A stretch of 64,000 nucleotides of DNA from Labrys okinawensis (GTDB lineage Bacteria; Pseudomonadota; Alphaproteobacteria; Rhizobiales; Labraceae), in the NCBI RefSeq assembly GCF_002982075.1, contig NZ_PUEJ01000005.1:186001-250000 (forward strand), in the 5' to 3' direction. Made by a program: the position numbers and the translations under genes. Of this stretch, positions 8,243-16,470 are shown piece after piece. How positions within the stretch are numbered: the first letter of the stretch is position 1; the number at the start of each line of letters is the position of its first letter. The notes beneath the pieces are model-generated. The model did no database searches, was not told the DNA's origin, and saw only the letters and a list, made by a program, of their open reading frames with translations.

Positions 8243-8315
8243 TCTTTGAATTGGACGCAGGGTACATCCTTGCAGGAGACAATAGGCGTTTTTCCTTTTC
8301 ACCCAGGACACGCCA

Positions 8316-8714
8316 ATGTCTGCCCCCAGTCCGGGCGCTAAGCCCAAGTTCGACTTCACCGCCCAGGTCTTCGAGACCCTCCCCACCGACCACATGAAGC
8401 CCCGCGCTACGTCGCTTCCTTTCCGGGAGCGCTGGACGGCCCTTTCCGCTGAGGTCGAGAAGGACGGCAAGCCCCGGGGGTTCTATGTGCCTGCGGCATA
8501 TTTCATTGAGGTGCGAGGGGTGGCCCCTGAAAAGGTTCATCATGCGTACATCAAGCAGAAGCTCTCGGATGCATGGAACAAGTGGCTGAATGAGCTTCCT
8601 GCCGCCCGAAGGTCTGACCGTTTCGCCCTCGTGAAGACTAAGCGGACCGGGGAGGAGCCCGACTACAAGGGGCAGGGCCTCGGGGTCATCGCGGTACTGA
8701 CGGTGAAAGGGTAG
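8316..8714 (+). CDS. Hypothetical prophage protein
   Basis: 132 aa, soluble, with many Lys/Arg and aromatic residues; no domain recognised. An N-terminal PSPGAKPKFDF linker is followed by a compact region with YFIEVRGVAPEKVHHAYIKQ and AWNKWLNELPAARRSDRF. Its start is preceded by CAGGAC. It ends five bases before the recombinase gene at 8719, so the two are almost certainly one operon. A DNA-binding or recombination-accessory role is conceivable from position and charge only. Confidence 0.6.
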   Translation: MSAPSPGAKPKFDFTAQVFETLPTDHMKPRATSLPFRERWTALSAEVEKDGKPRGFYVPAAYFIEVRGVAPEKVHHAYIKQKLSDAWNKWLNELPAARRSDRFALVKTKRTGEEPDYKGQGLGVIAVLTVKG

Positions 8715-8718
8715 GGCG

Positions 8719-9663
8719 ATGGACAACGTGATCCTATTTCCGGGGACCGCAGGGGTTCGGCCCATCCGGGAGACAGCCCCAGGCAAGACCACCTTGGTGG
8801 CCGCTCTGGACACTGCGGCAACCGCTTGGCGTGACCTGAGGTCTGCCGAAACGATGGTGTGCCAGGGGCGCATGGTCATCCAAGACCTGACCGAGGACCT
8901 TGCCGTCCGCCATGTCGAAGAGGTCACCCGGGAACACATCAAGGCTATGGTCTCGAAGTGGAAAGAGCAGGGCTATTCTGCCAGCACCATCCGTAAGCGC
9001 CTCATCGTGCTCAAGACCATGGGGTGTGACACGGCGGGGATTACCAGCGGCGTCAAGAAGGCCCCCAAGTGGTGGCTCAATGACGACCACAGGTCCCGCC
9101 TCCTCACGTGGCTCCGCACGCCTGTGCCCGAAGGTACCTCGCTGGCTGCCACGAGGCCGGAACTGGCGGACCACATCGAGTGGACCCACTTCACCGGGCT
9201 CCGCATCGAGGAGACCCTGAGGGTCAAGTGGTCCGGCGTGAGCTTCAGCAGGGGTCCTGAGGTCGGCCCGCCGTCACCCTTTGGCATGGACCTCTTCGTC
9301 CCAGGCACCAAGACCGAGGGGTCCCAGGCGACCATCCCATTGAGTGGCGAGGCGGGAGGCCTGCTGCTCCGCAGGTGGTTCGCTGCGGGATGCCCCAAGG
9401 GTGACAGCAAGGTCTTCCCGGAGCGCTACGACAACCTTCAGCGCCTGTGGAAGCTCTGCCGGGACCACCTTGGGCTCACCAAGTCCACCACATGCACCCT
9501 CAAGGCCATCCGCAGGTCTGCCGCACGGTACCTGCACTACGACAGGGCCATGCCCCTGGACCTCACCCGGCAATACCTCAGGCACAGCAACATCCAGACC
9601 ACGATGGAATACCTGAGGCTGACTGGTGGTGCCAGCACTGAGGAAATGCGGAGGTTCCTGTAA
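8719..9663 (+). CDS. Tyrosine recombinase (phage integrase family), second copy
   Basis: A 314-aa protein with the layout of a tyrosine recombinase: N-terminal core-binding helices (residues ~20-115), then the catalytic domain. Visible catalytic positions are R162 (FTGLRIEE), K198 in the beta hairpin (GTKTEGSQ), R265, H289 (YLRHSNIQTT) and nucleophile Y298 (TMEYLRL). The residue that is His in the usual HxxR box is Lys here (K262-A-I-R265). That variant occurs in some active recombinases, but I cannot confirm activity. It forms an operon with the 8316 gene and is independent of the larger recombinase at the tRNA end. Possible roles are excision, dimer resolution or cassette exchange. Confidence 0.85.
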   Translation: MDNVILFPGTAGVRPIRETAPGKTTLVAALDTAATAWRDLRSAETMVCQGRMVIQDLTEDLAVRHVEEVTREHIKAMVSKWKEQGYSASTIRKRLIVLKTMGCDTAGITSGVKKAPKWWLNDDHRSRLLTWLRTPVPEGTSLAATRPELADHIEWTHFTGLRIEETLRVKWSGVSFSRGPEVGPPSPFGMDLFVPGTKTEGSQATIPLSGEAGGLLLRRWFAAGCPKGDSKVFPERYDNLQRLWKLCRDHLGLTKSTTCTLKAIRRSAARYLHYDRAMPLDLTRQYLRHSNIQTTMEYLRLTGGASTEEMRRFL

Positions 9664-9789
9664 TGGGCACCCTTCACCTCTAGCAGCCGATCCCAACCAA
9701 TTCCGCATGTAAGCCCGGGCAGCCTCCGAAGGAGCCTGGGAGCGCTTCCCCTATGTCCATTCCAAAACTCAACCAAGGAGCCGAACCCC

Positions 9790-10542
9790 ATGGCTAAGAC
9801 CCACGGACCCATGACTGCAATCGCCTTCCACGACTTTGTGGGATGGCTTGAAATGCGCCTTCACGGCGGCCTGCCGGACCCGAAGTTTCTCTGTCAGCAT
9901 CTCCCCCAGGGCGTTCTTGCCCATGCCGTTCCTGTCGTGGACCCGGTGGACGGATCGGCGGCCATCGCTCTGTCAGTGCAGCCCATAAGGCCCGAGCGTC
10001 TCCACCTAGCGGACCGCGAGGGGGACAACAGCCCGGCCCGCCCCAGGACACGCTACTGGGAACCTGAGGCCGTCCTTTTGCTCCGCATGGCCCTCGCCAA
10101 CGGGGGCACGATGTTCGTGGATGATGACTGCACCGGGAAGACCGAGAGCAACCCTGAGGGCAAATGGCACTACCCTGAGATATTCGGGGAGGGCATCTCC
10201 CTCAATAGGGTCTTTATGGATGCGGCTCCCGGGGACCGCGTGAGGGTCCATGTGGACCGCAGTCACCCCTTTGGGCACCACGATTGCCGCAGGCGGCTTC
10301 TCCACATTGAGACCGGCAACCCGACTACGGCAAGAGGTGTCTCTGACTTCCTCGATATTGCAGTGAGGACCTACGAGAGGCCGAACCCACAGGACGGCCT
10401 CACGGGACCCCAGCGCTTCCACGCGACCACCGAGCAGTACCGGCAGGTTCTCACGGATGCCCTCGCTGCCCACACCGCTTTCAACCCCTCTGCCTCCTCC
10501 GAGCAGGTCGCGCGGTGGCATCGGGAGAAACACCCAGTCTAA
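9790..10542 (+). CDS. Hypothetical prophage cargo protein
   Basis: 250 aa, not recognised. AGGAG lies nine bases before the ATG. Notable features are HDFVGWLEMRLHGG near the start, an acidic patch FVDDDCTGKTESNPEG (~113-128), and a His/Arg-rich region VHVDRSHPFGHHDCRRRLLH (~152-171). The last contains enough His, Asp and Cys to suggest metal binding, though no known motif fits. The gap upstream (9664-9789) has a weak imperfect hairpin around 9719-9738 that may end the recombinase transcript. Confidence 0.55.
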   Translation: MAKTHGPMTAIAFHDFVGWLEMRLHGGLPDPKFLCQHLPQGVLAHAVPVVDPVDGSAAIALSVQPIRPERLHLADREGDNSPARPRTRYWEPEAVLLLRMALANGGTMFVDDDCTGKTESNPEGKWHYPEIFGEGISLNRVFMDAAPGDRVRVHVDRSHPFGHHDCRRRLLHIETGNPTTARGVSDFLDIAVRTYERPNPQDGLTGPQRFHATTEQYRQVLTDALAAHTAFNPSASSEQVARWHREKHPV

Positions 10543-10677
10543 GGCAACGCCTCGCCTACGGCAGGTGGTGACACCGAGTTCCCCCGAGGCGGAAACGCTG
10601 TGCCGTTTCATTCGGTGCGGCCAGACGCAGCAGGCATCCTCGGCCTGCGTCCTGCGGGGATCGGGGGAGGGATATCA

Positions 10678-10980
10678 ATGTTCGAAGGGGTTCGGCCAAT
10701 GTCTCCCCCCCGCAGCCGCTTAGCGGAAATCTTTGGGGACTTCATTACGCCCGATGGGGTCCGCTTGGCCCTCGGGTACCTCGGGTTCCTCGTGGTCCTC
10801 TTCGCTGTCCTTACCGGGGCGGCAAGGGTCTTGGATGGGCTCATGAAGGAGCCGCCCGGTGCACACGCGGACCGGCTCAGCGCCTATTGTGTGGACCACG
10901 GGATAGGTTCCTGGGGCCGCTGCGTCGCGATGTATGAGGCGGGACGGATAACTGATGACGAGCTTGAGAGGTACCGGTAA
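10678..10980 (+). CDS. Small membrane protein with C-terminal AGRITDxELE motif
   Basis: A 100-aa protein. ATG 10678 follows a strong GGGGGAGGGA; the frame is open further upstream but without a comparable site. One transmembrane segment (LALGYLGFLVVLFAVLTGAA, about residues 31-50) is followed by a cytoplasmic-looking tail ending YCVDHGIGSWGRCVAMYEAG then RITDDELERYR. The tail has a close counterpart at 11602-11720, showing that this short motif is duplicated in the element. Function unknown. Confidence 0.6.
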   Translation: MFEGVRPMSPPRSRLAEIFGDFITPDGVRLALGYLGFLVVLFAVLTGAARVLDGLMKEPPGAHADRLSAYCVDHGIGSWGRCVAMYEAGRITDDELERYR

Positions 10981-10989
10981 GGGAGCACC

Positions 10990-11577
10990 TTAGGAGCGCG
11001 AAATCCACCGAGCTAGGGTGCCAAGGATATTGCGTCCCGAAGCGTGTGGCCGGAAGGATTTGCGATGAGAAGCCGCAGGGGTATCGCTGGGCACTGAAAT
11101 GGGAGGAGCCTGCCATTGCCCCCTTTTGATCCTGTCCAGCTCGTCGCTCTCAATGGTAATCTCAAGCGAAGGGTCCCGGACCCATTCCCATCGGTCTCGC
11201 TTCCAGTATTCGAGAACGCGAACCGCCATTGTGTTCATGCTGTCCCCGGCAACACAGGTGATCTTGGCGTTTTCGTGCAAATAGGTTCCCTCGCTGTGAC
11301 GCGGCGGGTCGCCATAGAGAAACTCATAGTTGTGGCGAATAAGGTCAGCCTGTGAATGGTCTTCCATGCTCGGGAACACCGGCCTGTTAAAAGAGCAGCA
11401 AACGGTAAAGGTGCGTAGGCACGCCTGACACACGACCTCTACAAGTACCGCTTCATTGCAATATATGTTCCCGGTACGGCGCGGAGTGAACGGCTCATAG
11501 CGCGGGACCCCGTATTCATCATACCAAAGCGGCGCGGTGGGGACGCGGGATAGAATATCGTCGTAGTTCCCATTCAT
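10990..11577 (-). CDS. Hypothetical cargo protein with Cys cluster
   Basis: 195 aa, minus strand, unrecognised. It has six cysteines, five of them in the first third (one at IYC, then CQAC and FTVCC), spaced in a way that could bind zinc. The middle region (LIRHNYEFLYGDPPRHSEG) and the WEWVRDP segment are compact and aromatic-rich; the C-terminus is basic and probably disordered. It ends ten bases from the convergent gene at 10678-10980. Base composition looks less G/C-rich than the surrounding phage genes, which fits a separately acquired cargo gene. Confidence 0.55.
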   Translation of the reverse strand: MNGNYDDILSRVPTAPLWYDEYGVPRYEPFTPRRTGNIYCNEAVLVEVVCQACLRTFTVCCSFNRPVFPSMEDHSQADLIRHNYEFLYGDPPRHSEGTYLHENAKITCVAGDSMNTMAVRVLEYWKRDRWEWVRDPSLEITIESDELDRIKRGQWQAPPISVPSDTPAASHRKSFRPHASGRNILGTLARWISRS

Positions 11578-11601
11578 GGGGGTGGCCGGCGCTCCCTGTC
11601 A

Positions 11602-11720
11602 ATGAGCTGGAATCTGGCATGCGCCTGCCAGGACTGCAATGTGGGAACGTCATGGGATCGGTGTGCCTGCGTGTATCAGGCCGGGCGTATTACCGATGAG
11701 GAACTTGAGGGTACCGCTAG
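11602..11720 (+). pseudogene. Frameshifted duplicate of the SW-RC-AGRITD motif
   Basis: From ATG 11602 the frame encodes a 39-codon peptide containing GTSWDRCACVYQAGRITDEE, a clear paralogue of the tail of the protein at 10678-10980. At 11708-11711 the sequence reads GAGGGT where the intact copy has GAGAGGT. Adding back one A gives the identical ending E-R-Y-R-stop at 11718-11720. As it stands the frame runs on to 11850 across an antisense gene. This is either a one-base deletion or a sequencing error. Confidence 0.55.
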
Positions 11721-12268
11721 TCAACGGTGGGGTCCGTTGGGCGCTCGTTCGCGGGCTTACGCCGCGCTGCCTCGTTCTGTAGTTCGCGCTGAATGTTTTC
11801 TAGGGCAACCCCTCCGACCCCAAAGACCAGCATCAGGGGTAGGCCTATAGCGGTCCCGAGGGCTGCGAGCCCCGCACCCTGAGTCCCTACCACTGCGATA
11901 CCTACGGCACTGGCCCCAAGGAACGCCCGAGTGGTCCCAGTCCGGTTATCCCAGCCGTGCTCTTTAAGTTTGGCGTAGGCCTTCACCACTCGTGGCCAAA
12001 TGATCTTGGCGTTACGCATGGTACGGAACACAGCAAGGGCCTTCCGTGCTCTCGTCTGGTCGCTCTCCCGTATGTCTTTCAGTTCGGAGACCCATTGCAA
12101 CAGCGCTGCCCGCTCCTCGTCCGTGGTGTTGCTTACCAGGGCGGTTGTAAGTGCTCGCTGGGCCGTAGGGGATGGGAGGTTCTCAGTCATAGTCCACAAG
12201 TAGCTTAAAATAGAGGAGCCAAGCAATACTGCCTTCGCTGCGCTCTCCTCCGCTTCAAGTTGGACCAT
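11717..12268 (-). CDS. Hypothetical membrane protein coupled to integrase
   Basis: 183 aa from ATG 12268, which lies inside the end of the integrase gene (overlap 12255-12268), so expression is probably translationally coupled. The N-terminal ~110 residues are helical and charged (TTDEERAALLQWVSELKDI). Two closely spaced hydrophobic segments follow (FLGASAVGIAVVG and LAALGTAIGLPLMLVFGVGG), then a basic tail. No family recognised. Small membrane proteins linked to integrases sometimes act in superinfection exclusion, but nothing here proves that. Confidence 0.6.
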   Translation of the reverse strand: MVQLEAEESAAKAVLLGSSILSYLWTMTENLPSPTAQRALTTALVSNTTDEERAALLQWVSELKDIRESDQTRARKALAVFRTMRNAKIIWPRVVKAYAKLKEHGWDNRTGTTRAFLGASAVGIAVVGTQGAGLAALGTAIGLPLMLVFGVGGVALENIQRELQNEAARRKPANERPTDPTVD

Positions 12269-13940
12269 CAACGTTGAACCTAGGGAACCGCTCAAAGGCC
12301 TTCGCCTTGGCCGCCACAGTCACCTCGCCATAGTCCGCTCCTATCGTCCCCGGGGCGTGCCCGCAGATGGCATCCAGCACGCTATCCTCTATGCCGGCCT
12401 GCCGCCCGATGGTCTTGAAGGTGTGACGCCAAGCATGGTTGGGGCGAACACGGGGGTCCGTCACGGCCTTCCGCACCGACTCCGTAACGCGGTTCTTCAT
12501 GGTCCGCCATGAGCCCCGAAGTTCGCCCTTGGTGTCCGGTGTGATGAATAGGTGTCCGGCCTTGGTGCTTGCCACAAAGTCAGGGAACCCGAGGTCCACT
12601 AAGTGGCTGTGAAGCACGACCTCACGGAACTCCTTGTCCTTCACGGTGTAGGCCTCTGGCGTGATGGTGAGGACCCACACCTCTCCGCCCATGACGCTTA
12701 CCTTCCTCAGGTCCGTCTTGCGGAGCTGCACGATTTCACCCACCCGGGCCCCCGTGTAGGCACACAGCCAGGGGACCCAGCGTTTAGCTGCTGCGGTCTT
12801 GGCATCTTCTCTGGGGCCTTTGCGGTAATCGGCAGCGTGCTTCAGGATCGCTCGGGCTTCCTCCTCCGTGAAATCCCGGGCCCGCGTTCGGACCGTCTTA
12901 GCGGGGCGCAGCGTGATCCCCACGGCGGGATTGACCCGAAGTTTGCGATTGGTGACCGCCCAGCCAAAGAGGGCACGGAGGGCACTGAGGTCATTATCCT
13001 TCACGGTTCGAGCATTGATGCCGTCCGCTAGCCGCTTGTTCTTGAAGGCCACGATATTGTCAGCCGTGATGCGGCCCGCATCGTCATGCCCAAGGAACTC
13101 CTTCAGCCGTTCCATCTTGCGGCTGTAAGCCTCATAGGTCGATTGCGTGACCCCCACCGCCTTGGCCTCTGCCCACCATCCCTCTACGATGTCTCCGAGT
13201 GTTAACTTGCCGTTGGCGTTCGTGGTGGCCGGCTTTGCGGGCTCCCCAGGCGGCTGCCAAGCGGGGAACCTTTGGGCCTTGGGGTCTGGTGAATAGTCCC
13301 CCTCTGCCTGCCTTTGGCGGCTCGCAGCGGCGTCCCGTAGTGCATCGCGGAAGGCCCCCAGGAGGATGAGCCGGCTGTGGCTGTCCACCTTGCGGATGCC
13401 ATGAGCAAGCAACTGGCGGTCCACGATGGGGCCAAGAACGGCTTCCAGCGCCTCCGCGTCATCAGCGGGCAGGGCGCTCAGTTTCTCCCGGAGGTTCTCC
13501 CAGGCGGCGGCCATCTCGTGGGGCAGCGGGGGAGGCTCGGGGGTCCACGTCCCGTCAAACCCGATGGTGCCCGATACGGTGCGTTCGCTCTCTTCGTCGT
13601 TCGCCCATGCGTGATAGAGGAACCCAGCCAGGGCGGTGGCTTGCTTGGCGGTGAGGGAGACCGGAGCGTCTTCTCGGAGGCTGCGCCAGATGGCTTCCAG
13701 ATAGGCCACGATTTCGGCCTGTCGTATCTTGGCGGTTACGGGGTCATCCGTGCGGAGGGATACCCGGATAGACCGCTTGGCCATGGCGGGCGTGATGGTG
13801 ATTGGCTGTGTAGCGCCACCGAGAGGAATTTGCAGCGTCATGCCGGCTAGCTGGGACTGCACATCCTTGGGAATCCGCTGGTCAAAATAGCGACTACGAG
13901 AGCCTTTCCGCTGCATCGGCTTGACCATTCGATAGTGCAT
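12255..13940 (-). CDS. int: Tyrosine-recombinase integrase at tRNA-Leu attachment site
   Basis: 561 aa. The N-terminal ~90 residues fit the arm-binding domain found in many alphaproteobacterial integrases (RYFDQRIPKDV, then IRVSLRTDDPVTAKIRQAE; probably DUF6538). A core-binding domain follows at ~245-340 and the catalytic domain at ~355-540. Catalytic residues are R399 (YTGARVGE), a hairpin Lys at 434 or 436, H502-A-W-R505, H528 (ICGHAPG) and Y537 (GADYGE). The set is complete. The gene starts 88 bases from the 3' end of tRNA-Leu and reads away from it, the normal arrangement for an element integrated into a tRNA 3' end. ATG 13940 and 13928 are both possible starts. Confidence 0.93.
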   Translation of the reverse strand: MHYRMVKPMQRKGSRSRYFDQRIPKDVQSQLAGMTLQIPLGGATQPITITPAMAKRSIRVSLRTDDPVTAKIRQAEIVAYLEAIWRSLREDAPVSLTAKQATALAGFLYHAWANDEESERTVSGTIGFDGTWTPEPPPLPHEMAAAWENLREKLSALPADDAEALEAVLGPIVDRQLLAHGIRKVDSHSRLILLGAFRDALRDAAASRQRQAEGDYSPDPKAQRFPAWQPPGEPAKPATTNANGKLTLGDIVEGWWAEAKAVGVTQSTYEAYSRKMERLKEFLGHDDAGRITADNIVAFKNKRLADGINARTVKDNDLSALRALFGWAVTNRKLRVNPAVGITLRPAKTVRTRARDFTEEEARAILKHAADYRKGPREDAKTAAAKRWVPWLCAYTGARVGEIVQLRKTDLRKVSVMGGEVWVLTITPEAYTVKDKEFREVVLHSHLVDLGFPDFVASTKAGHLFITPDTKGELRGSWRTMKNRVTESVRKAVTDPRVRPNHAWRHTFKTIGRQAGIEDSVLDAICGHAPGTIGADYGEVTVAAKAKAFERFPRFNVDGPT

Positions 13941-14027
13941 TGTATGCCACCTTTGTCTGACAGTGGCACAATCCTAACCGTCTGATAACACGTAACTTAT
14001 TGGTCTTGAAGCCAAAAATCGCGATGC

Positions 14028-14113
14028 TGGTGCGGACGGCGGGACTCGAACCCGCACCCGGTTTCCCGAAGCAGATTTTAAGTCTGCTGCGTCTACCATT
14101 TCGCCACGTCCGC
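14028..14113 (-). tRNA. tRNA-Leu (anticodon UAA)
   Basis: The minus strand folds as a class II tRNA: acceptor GCGGACG (14107-14113) pairs with CGTCCGC, the anticodon loop reads CTTAAAA giving UAA, there is a variable arm (CGGGAAACCG region), and GGTTCGAGTCC forms the T arm. CCA is encoded at 14028-14030. It reads UUA leucine codons. The prophage integrase lies immediately beyond its 3' end, so the 3' half of this gene is the probable attachment core. The tRNA itself is intact. Confidence 0.95.
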
Positions 14114-14149
14114 AGCGCCGGTCTTGCTTAGGGCTGGAATCATGGCAGC

Positions 14150-15322
14150 TCAAGCCGTTTCTGTGGGCTTCCAGCCATAGAGCCAGTCATAGCGCTCCAG
14201 GAGGCGCCGGCCACCGAGGGCAGACAGGCCGAGATCGCGTGCGGCGGCGAGGGGCCAGCGCCGGTGATAACGTTGGCCGTTGCTGTGCGCCTCGGCCTGG
14301 ATCCGGCCGACACGCGGCAGGCGCAGGCGCGACCATTCCTGTAGACGGGCGGGAAGGTCGCCGTGGCCTGCGCCGTCGAGCCGGGCAGCCAATTCGGCCG
14401 CATCCTCGATGGCCGCCGCGCCGCCCTGGGCGATGAAAGGCAGCATGGGATGGGCTGCGTCGCCGATCAGGGCGATCCGGCCAGTCGCGATCCGGCTGTC
14501 GGCGCGGCCTTCGAACAGCGGCCAGGTCCGCCATTGCGGCACCGTGGCGAGCAAGGCGCGCAGGCGCCCGTCCCAGCCGGCATAGTGCGGCAGCAGCGCG
14601 TCCAAGGGCTGCGGCGTGGACCAGCCGGGGCCGGCGTCGTCGGCATGCGTCACCGCCACGAGATTGAGCGCCTGCCCCGAACGCACGGGATAATGTACGA
14701 AATGTGCGTTATCCCCGAGCCAAAGCCCGGTCTTCTGGCCTTGGAAGAGGACGGGTATTTCCTCACTCGGGATTACTGCCCGCCAGGCCCGTCGCCCGGC
14801 GAAACGGGGCGGCTCGAGGTCGAGCTGGGCTCGCAGCGTCGACCACACCCCGTCGGCGCCGATCAGCATGGAAGCGGAAACATCCGCATCCTTGCCCGCG
14901 AAGGACACGGTCACCCGCTGCCCATCCTGGCGGGCCGCGCGGATCTCCCGCCCCAGCTTGAGCGGAATGGCGCGCCGATGCACCGCTTCAACCAGCACCG
15001 TCTGCAGGTCGGCGCGATGGATCACACCATAGGGAGCGCCCCAGCGCGCTTGGCAGGCTCCGAGCGGCAGTTGCTGAATGAGGGCGCCGGTTGCGCCCTT
15101 GCGGATCACCACCGCTTCCAGCCGCACCATATGCGCTTCGAGCGCTGGGCCGAGGCCGAGGCCGAACAGCACGTTGAGCGCATTGGGGGTGAGCTGAATG
15201 CCGGCCCCGGCTTCCTCCAGCCTCGAGGCGCGCTCATAGATTTCAACCGCAAAGCCGCGCCGCGCCAGGGCCAGGGCCGCCGTCAGCCCACCGATTCCGG
15301 CGCCGGCGATCGCGATATCCAT
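14150..15322 (-). CDS. FAD-dependent aromatic-hydroxylase-type monooxygenase
   Basis: 390 aa, cytosolic flavoprotein. The N-terminus carries the Rossmann FAD motif GAGIGGLTAA (7-16), the middle has the GADGVWS motif, and the C-terminal part has GDAAHPMLPFIAQGG, which binds the ribityl chain in the PHBH/UbiH/salicylate-hydroxylase fold. The family uses NAD(P)H and O2 to hydroxylate aromatic rings or ubiquinone precursors. The substrate here cannot be read from sequence. The gene follows the zf-CHCC gene by seven bases on the same strand, an arrangement common in Hyphomicrobiales. Confidence 0.88.
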   Translation of the reverse strand: MDIAIAGAGIGGLTAALALARRGFAVEIYERASRLEEAGAGIQLTPNALNVLFGLGLGPALEAHMVRLEAVVIRKGATGALIQQLPLGACQARWGAPYGVIHRADLQTVLVEAVHRRAIPLKLGREIRAARQDGQRVTVSFAGKDADVSASMLIGADGVWSTLRAQLDLEPPRFAGRRAWRAVIPSEEIPVLFQGQKTGLWLGDNAHFVHYPVRSGQALNLVAVTHADDAGPGWSTPQPLDALLPHYAGWDGRLRALLATVPQWRTWPLFEGRADSRIATGRIALIGDAAHPMLPFIAQGGAAAIEDAAELAARLDGAGHGDLPARLQEWSRLRLPRVGRIQAEAHSNGQRYHRRWPLAAARDLGLSALGGRRLLERYDWLYGWKPTETA

Positions 15323-15329
15323 GCCCGGT

Positions 15330-15575
15330 TCAGGCGGCCTGGGCGTTCACCGTGCAGGCGGCCGGCTCCGACATGCCCTCGGGCAGCTTGGGATCATATT
15401 TATAGAGCGTGGAGCAGTAGGAGCACACCGCCTCGTCATCCGAACCGAGGTCGATGAAGATGTGGGGATGGTCGAAAGGCACGCTCGCGCCCTGGCACAT
15501 GAATTCCTTCGAGCCGACGCGAATGACCTTCAAGCCGAGGTCATTTTGGAAATGGGGAATGGAATGGCCTGCCAT
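15330..15575 (-). CDS. zf-CHCC zinc-finger domain protein
   Basis: 81 aa. Ligands are C27 (FMCQGAS), H36 or H38 (FDHPH), C51 and C54 (CSYC), matching the zinc-finger CHCC family related to the mitochondrial complex I accessory subunit NDUFS6. In alphaproteobacteria this small protein is thought to serve respiratory complex I, but only relationship, not function, is evident here. It is the first gene of the pair with the FAD monooxygenase and is divergent from the hydrolase at 15715. Confidence 0.88.
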   Translation of the reverse strand: MAGHSIPHFQNDLGLKVIRVGSKEFMCQGASVPFDHPHIFIDLGSDDEAVCSYCSTLYKYDPKLPEGMSEPAACTVNAQAA

Positions 15576-15714
15576 TGATCTTCAGTCCGCCATGGGGACC
15601 CGGGGTCCACGACGTGGATTTGGGGTCCGTAATTTTCTCTCGCGCGGACCATAGCGGTGCCGCACGGGATGCGATAGGGGCTAATGGGAGCAAGAGCAAA
15701 GGAAAACCGCGCCG

Positions 15715-16470
15715 ATGCAGCGTTTTGATCACGACGGCGTCGAAATCGCCTATATAGACGAGGGAGAGGGCGAGCCCATCCTTCTCATCCACGGCTTCGG
15801 TTCGAATCATCAGGTGAACTGGGTCGGCACCGGCTGGGTCGACCTGCTCACCAGGCAGGGCCGGCGGGTAATCGCCTTCGACAATCGCGGCCATGGCAAC
15901 TCCTCCAAGCTCTACGATCCCGCCGCCTACCATCCGGCAGCGATGGCGAGCGATGCCGTGGCGCTGCTCGACCATCTGCGCATCGGCTCGGCGACGGTGA
16001 TGGGCTATTCCATGGGCGCCCGCATCACGGCCTTCCTGGCGCTCGAGCATCCCCAGCGCGTCGATGCGGTGATCTTCGGCGGCCTTGGCGTGCGGCTGGT
16101 GCAGGGCGAGGCCCTGCCGCCCACCATCGCGGCGGCGATGGAAGCGCCCTCGCTCGATGACGTGCCGGACCCGATCGGGCGGATGTTCCGCGCCTTTGCC
16201 GACAAGAGCGGGGCGGACCGGCGGGCCCTGGCGGCCTGCATCCGCGGCTCTCGCGTCCAGCTCAATCCCGCCGAGGTCGCGCGGATCCTGCAGCCCACTT
16301 TGATCGCCGTCGGCACGCGCGACCCGATCGCGGGCTCGGCGCAGGAACTGGCCGCGATGATGCCCAATGCCACTGTGCTCGACATCCCGAACCGCGATCA
16401 CAATCCGGCCGTCGGGGACAAGGTCTACAAGCAGGGCGTCTTGGCATTCCTTGCAGAGCAGGGCGTCTAA
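15715..16470 (+). CDS. Alpha/beta hydrolase
   Basis: 251 aa, alpha/beta-hydrolase fold. The oxyanion-hole motif HGFGSN is at 26-31, the nucleophile elbow GYSMG puts Ser at 99, the acid is probably the Asp in VGTRDP, and the base His is in NRDHNPAVG. No signal peptide is seen. Family members hydrolyse esters, lactones or C-C bonds; substrate unknown. It sits just upstream of cysE, a conserved neighbour in rhizobia. The 139-base gap to the divergent zf-CHCC gene contains three GGGGTCC-type motifs (~15593-15629) that may be regulatory. Confidence 0.87.
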   Translation: MQRFDHDGVEIAYIDEGEGEPILLIHGFGSNHQVNWVGTGWVDLLTRQGRRVIAFDNRGHGNSSKLYDPAAYHPAAMASDAVALLDHLRIGSATVMGYSMGARITAFLALEHPQRVDAVIFGGLGVRLVQGEALPPTIAAAMEAPSLDDVPDPIGRMFRAFADKSGADRRALAACIRGSRVQLNPAEVARILQPTLIAVGTRDPIAGSAQELAAMMPNATVLDIPNRDHNPAVGDKVYKQGVLAFLAEQGV

